From positions 272,404 through 336,403 of the forward strand of contig JAFYKZ010000026.1 in assembly GCA_017537365.1 (NCBI GenBank): a stretch of 64,000 nucleotides of DNA, in the 5' to 3' direction. The DNA is from Clostridia bacterium. GTDB lineage: Bacteria > Bacillota > Clostridia > Oscillospirales > Acutalibacteraceae. Of this stretch, positions 61,805 through 64,000 are shown piece after piece (within the stretch, counting starts at the first letter, position 1; every line of letters begins with the position of its first letter). The translations under genes and the position numbers were made by a program. The notes beneath the pieces are model-generated. The model was not told the origin of the DNA, made no database searches, and saw only the letters and a list, made by a program, of their open reading frames with translations.

Positions 61805-62394
61805 TGGGATACAGTATTGATGCAATAACAGCAGATTGTTATAAAGGCACTACTTGTCTAATCAATAAATTTGGCATTAAAGATGATAAACAATTATCCT
61901 TAATCGAGGGCCAAATCACATTTGCAAAAGGCTCAGAATTAGAACAAAATCCCATAAAAGGTAATTTTGATTTTGAACACTACAAAGCTATTCATAAATA
62001 TTTATTTGATGAAATTTATGAATGGGCAGGTATAATACGTACTGTTGATTTGTCCAAAAAAGGAACCAAATTTGCCAAGGTAACTGAAATCGAAAAATTA
62101 GCTGATGCTTGTTTTTCAAGACTTAAATCTGAAAATTATTTCAAAGGGCAAGCATTTGATGAATATATAAACAATATCGTTGACTTTTATTGCGTTATCA
62201 ATATGTTGCATCCTTTTAGAGAAGGCAATGGCAGAACTCAACGAATTTTCATATCTCAATTAATTCGTTTCGCCGGTTATGAAATTGATTTTTCCAGTAT
62301 AAACACAGATGATTTAATGTCAGCAACAATTCATGCCGCCAATGGTATCGATATATTCTTAAAAGAAATTTTTAAGAATGCTATTCATCAATAA
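61804..62394 (+). CDS. Fic-family AMP-transferase toxin
   Basis: A 196-residue protein. The Fic core HPFREGNGRTQR at 136-147 is complete (catalytic His136, anion-binding GNGR, Arg147), and the target-binding flap is near residues 70-90 (TVDLSKKGTKFA). Known class I Fic toxins such as VbhT and FicT AMPylate DNA gyrase or topoisomerase IV and stop growth. With no built-in inhibitory helix at either end, inhibition must come from the upstream antitoxin. It lies on the second mobile element and probably stabilises it. Confidence 0.93.
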   Translation: MGYSIDAITADCYKGTTCLINKFGIKDDKQLSLIEGQITFAKGSELEQNPIKGNFDFEHYKAIHKYLFDEIYEWAGIIRTVDLSKKGTKFAKVTEIEKLADACFSRLKSENYFKGQAFDEYINNIVDFYCVINMLHPFREGNGRTQRIFISQLIRFAGYEIDFSSINTDDLMSATIHAANGIDIFLKEIFKNAIHQ

Positions 62395-62420
62395 AGTAAT
62401 TTGCAGACCGCAAAATTGTG

Positions 62421-62465
62421 ATATGCACCCCAAAAGTTAAACACTTTTGGAGGTGCATATTTTTA
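62421..62465 (+). terminator. Long hairpin terminator after fic, resembling an IS3-type end
   Basis: ATATGCACC/GGTGCATAT with an inner CCAAAAGT/ACTTTTGG stem and one bulged A, followed by TTTTATT. The CACCCCAAAAGTTAAAC wording is like IS3-family terminal repeats, but no transposase remains. Confidence 0.65.
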
Positions 62466-62933
62466 TTGTCTGCTTTTTTATGCCACGACGTCGCTTAAAA
62501 CCCTTTAATAATGCGGGTTTAAGGTTGGAGGGTTGTAACCATTTTTCGGATTTACCGTACAGGGTGGTAACCACTTTTTGACCATTTAAAACCCTCACAA
62601 ACCCACTAACGATCGGCACTGCCGGTCGTTGTAAATCGGAAAGGCGTGCCGTAGCAACGCCTTTCCTTTCTCCTGCTTGATTTTCGACCCTGAAAAAATC
62701 GTCCGAAATTCCATTTTAAATTATTCTCACAAATGACACAAATTTCGTTTTAGGTGGCTATACCGATCTGTACCTTATTTTTGCCACAAATTTTCACACA
62801 GGCTGAAACACGGCTGACAAAATGCGAGCCCATGGTTTTACACACCTTTTTAATTTAAGTTTAAGAAAATACCGTTATTTTTTCTCTGAAAATTTCAATT
62901 TTTAAGCCCAATTTTTGTTCGAAAATATTGTCT
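62466..62933. other. Gene-free hairpin-rich region
   Basis: No gene is supported. Two strong hairpins lie here: AACGATCGGC-ACT-GCCGGTCGTT (62608-62630) and GGAAAGGCGT/ACGCCTTTCC (62638-62666, followed by TTTC, terminator-like). Related phrases GGTTGTAACCATTTTTCGG (about 62532) and GGTGGTAACCACTTTTTGA (about 62564) form an imperfect direct repeat. A replication or transfer origin is possible but unproven. Confidence 0.4.
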
Positions 62934-63329
62934 TTAAACTGCCTCATTAATTTCCTCAAAATTAGCCTTGTTTTTATTTTTAAAATTGAACTCTAATTTT
63001 AGCATCTGTCGCCTATAGAATTCTTCTCGTGCTTCCTTAATAGGTCGGATTGTATACCGCAAATTTCCGTTCTGCTTTTGTCCTGATTTAAGAGTTACAG
63101 TAGTATGTTCAGTTGTAATAAGACACTTATCTTCAAGGCTTTTTACATATTTCATAACAGTTTTCTTGCTCATTTTTAATGCATTACCTATCGTATTATA
63201 ACTCGGATAGCACTGATATGTTTCCCTGTTTTCACAGGACATTAAGTATGAATAAACTGCTATCTCACCACTGTTCAAACCCAAACAAAAGATTTCATTA
63301 GGCATTGGAAAGTAATTGTTTTTCTTCAT
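62934..63329 (-). CDS. Winged-helix DNA-binding protein of the second element
   Basis: A 131-residue protein. MPNEIFCLGLNSGEIAVYSYLMSCENRETYQCYPSYNTIGNALKMSKKTVMKYVKSLEDKCLI is the winged-helix pattern of plasmid and ICE replication-initiator-like or GntR-like helix-turn-helix proteins. The C terminus is basic and helical. It starts 3 bp after the excisionase-like gene on the minus strand, so the two are one operon. It may regulate or initiate element replication. Confidence 0.75.
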   Translation of the reverse strand: MKKNNYFPMPNEIFCLGLNSGEIAVYSYLMSCENRETYQCYPSYNTIGNALKMSKKTVMKYVKSLEDKCLITTEHTTVTLKSGQKQNGNLRYTIRPIKEAREEFYRRQMLKLEFNFKNKNKANFEEINEAV

Positions 63330-63332
63330 TCA

Positions 63333-63536
63333 TTACCCTCCAGTATTTAGTTCTATCCACTCTTTAAATTTATATTTCTCTACGAGTAATCTGTTGCCAA
63401 CTTTAAGTACAGGAAATCCTTTTTCATGCATAATCTCGTATGCAGAAGATGGTGCTATTCCTAACACCTCAGCTAAAATTTTTGCATTTAAAAAGAGTGG
63501 AAGCTCATCATAATTTTTGTAAATAGATTTTTTCAT
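63333..63536 (-). CDS. Excisionase-like HTH protein (MerR-type fold)
   Basis: A 67-residue protein: LPLFLNAKILAEVLGIAPSSAYEIMHEKGFPVLKVGNRLLVEKYKFKEWIE is the HTH_17 fold used by excisionases and small element regulators. AAAGGATGATT precedes the ATG at 63536. It sits away from the recombinase genes here, so it may serve as a regulator of the winged-helix operon or as the excision factor for one of the two recombinases. Confidence 0.8.
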   Translation of the reverse strand: MKKSIYKNYDELPLFLNAKILAEVLGIAPSSAYEIMHEKGFPVLKVGNRLLVEKYKFKEWIELNTGG

Positions 63537-63773
63537 TTTTTAATCATCCTTTCTAATTTCAAATAAAAAAGACTCATACTTTTAAGCGAAACAACATTTT
63601 AACGTTGTTCCAAACTTTAAAATACAAGTCTGAAATATTTTTAAATATTCAATTTTAAATATATATCTTTTGATGTGATGTTAACAAATTAGTGTTCAAT
63701 TAAATTTAAAATGGTTACAATTCACCCAAGGACCTGACAACTTTTTCATTCAAAAACTTTAAAATTAACGGTC
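63537..63773. promoter_or_regulatory. AT-rich upstream region of the excisionase-like operon
   Basis: Gene-free. It likely holds the leftward promoter, but I cannot fix the hexamers with confidence. A small inverted pair AACAAC/GTTGTT lies at about 63591-63610. Confidence 0.35.
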
Positions 63774-63926
63774 TTACATCCACGCATTTTTGCTTTTCAA
63801 CCGTTCTTCATTATCATGTAGCATATTCATACATTTCTCGCTACAAATCCAGCATTTGATATTGAAACAACTATTCACATTCATTGTTTCAAGCAATAAA
63901 TTATGATTCGTATTTGTCCACCACAT
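63774..63926 (-). CDS. Small Cys-containing ORF, possibly frameshifted
   Basis: Fifty codons on the minus strand starting MWWTNTNHNLLLETMNVNS and containing CFNIKCWICSEKC, a zinc-site-like cysteine cluster. There is no good ribosome binding site. Just upstream, ATG 63970 has AGAGGTG at the right distance and encodes MKVKGMTGRNVP before a stop at 63932; the 50-codon frame is open upstream of its ATG as PEETFLDSG, so a one-base frameshift would join the two into a protein of about 67 residues. It may be a broken gene or a sequencing error. Confidence 0.4.
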   Translation of the reverse strand: MWWTNTNHNLLLETMNVNSCFNIKCWICSEKCMNMLHDNEERLKSKNAWM

Positions 63927-64000
63927 CCCCGAATCAAGGAACGTTTCTTCCGGTCATGCCTTTGACCTTCATAGGAATTTCACCTCTCAGATGTCACCTG

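Larger units (their letters stand above)
58941..64000. mobile_element. Second integrative element (left end; right end outside window)
   Basis: Two overlapping tyrosine recombinases, a Fic toxin-antitoxin pair, an excisionase-like HTH protein and a winged-helix protein are clustered next to a tRNA-Gln gene. Spacing is loose and intergenic regions are hairpin-rich, unlike the flanking operons. No second boundary is found before 64,000, so extent and target site are inferred. Confidence 0.6.

Noticed and set aside
62437..62619. 60-codon minus-strand ORF in the hairpin region
   Set aside because: It overlaps the terminator-like hairpin, lacks a ribosome binding site and has no recognisable family.

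Overview
The window is AT-rich DNA from a spore-forming member of the Bacillota, class Clostridia, most likely an Oscillospiraceae/Ruminococcaceae-type gut anaerobe. The evidence is the gene families present: a SipL-like spore-coat protein with DUF3794 and LysM domains, GTP-dependent PEP carboxykinase, a membrane pyrophosphatase, dimeric glycyl-tRNA synthetase, a DapA/LysA pair under a lysine riboswitch, AbrB/SpoVT and MarR regulators, and strong AGGAGG-type ribosome binding sites. No species can be named from the sequence alone.

Layout. 1-1.0 kb: end of a U32 peptidase-family (tRNA hydroxylation type) gene and a Fur-family regulator. 1.1-9.0 kb: an initiator tRNA-fMet gene whose 3' end is the attachment site of a 7.76-kb integrative element. 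The element is bounded by a perfect 45-bp direct repeat and carries a tyrosine integrase, an excisionase-like protein, a P-loop replication-type ATPase, a Mor-like regulator, small zinc-ribbon proteins, a DUF1643 protein and several unknown genes, but no conjugation or virion genes. 9.3-17.4 kb: housekeeping and conserved unknown genes (CLC transporter, phosphoesterase, six-hairpin glycosidase-like protein, glyS, Na/Pi transporter). 17.4-19.7 kb: a zinc/manganese ABC transporter behind a palindromic operator candidate. 19.9-26.3 kb: rlmB, a catalytically dead P-type ATPase homologue, a MITE-like element, metG and tatD. 26.3-36.0 kb: a tiny Asn-rich protein, a SipL-like gene, a MarR-controlled heterodimeric ABC exporter, pckG and a class B penicillin-binding protein.

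36.0-43.5 kb: a maltodextrin-type ABC transporter with malQ, followed by pyruvate kinase and a flippase. This is an uptake-to-glycolysis block. 43.7-46.7 kb: an amino-sugar operon that begins with an unusual XRE-HTH::phosphoglucosamine mutase fusion, followed by a GlmU-like left-handed beta-helix protein and nagB. 46.7-49.9 kb: lysine riboswitch, dapA, lysA, ung. 50-58.2 kb: AbrB-type regulator, hppA, the pstSCAB-phoU phosphate operon and putP. 58.3-58.6 kb: tRNA-His and tRNA-Gln. 58.9-64.0 kb: the edge of a second mobile element with two overlapping tyrosine recombinases, a Fic toxin with its VbhA-like antitoxin, and HTH proteins; it probably runs past the window end.

The most unusual items are the tRNA-fMet element, the pseudo-P-type ATPase, the HTH-GlmM fusion, the MITE that supplies the stop codon of one gene and abuts the ribosome binding site of the next, the paired recombinases, and the Asn-rich microprotein whose ribosome binding site lies inside a long hairpin.
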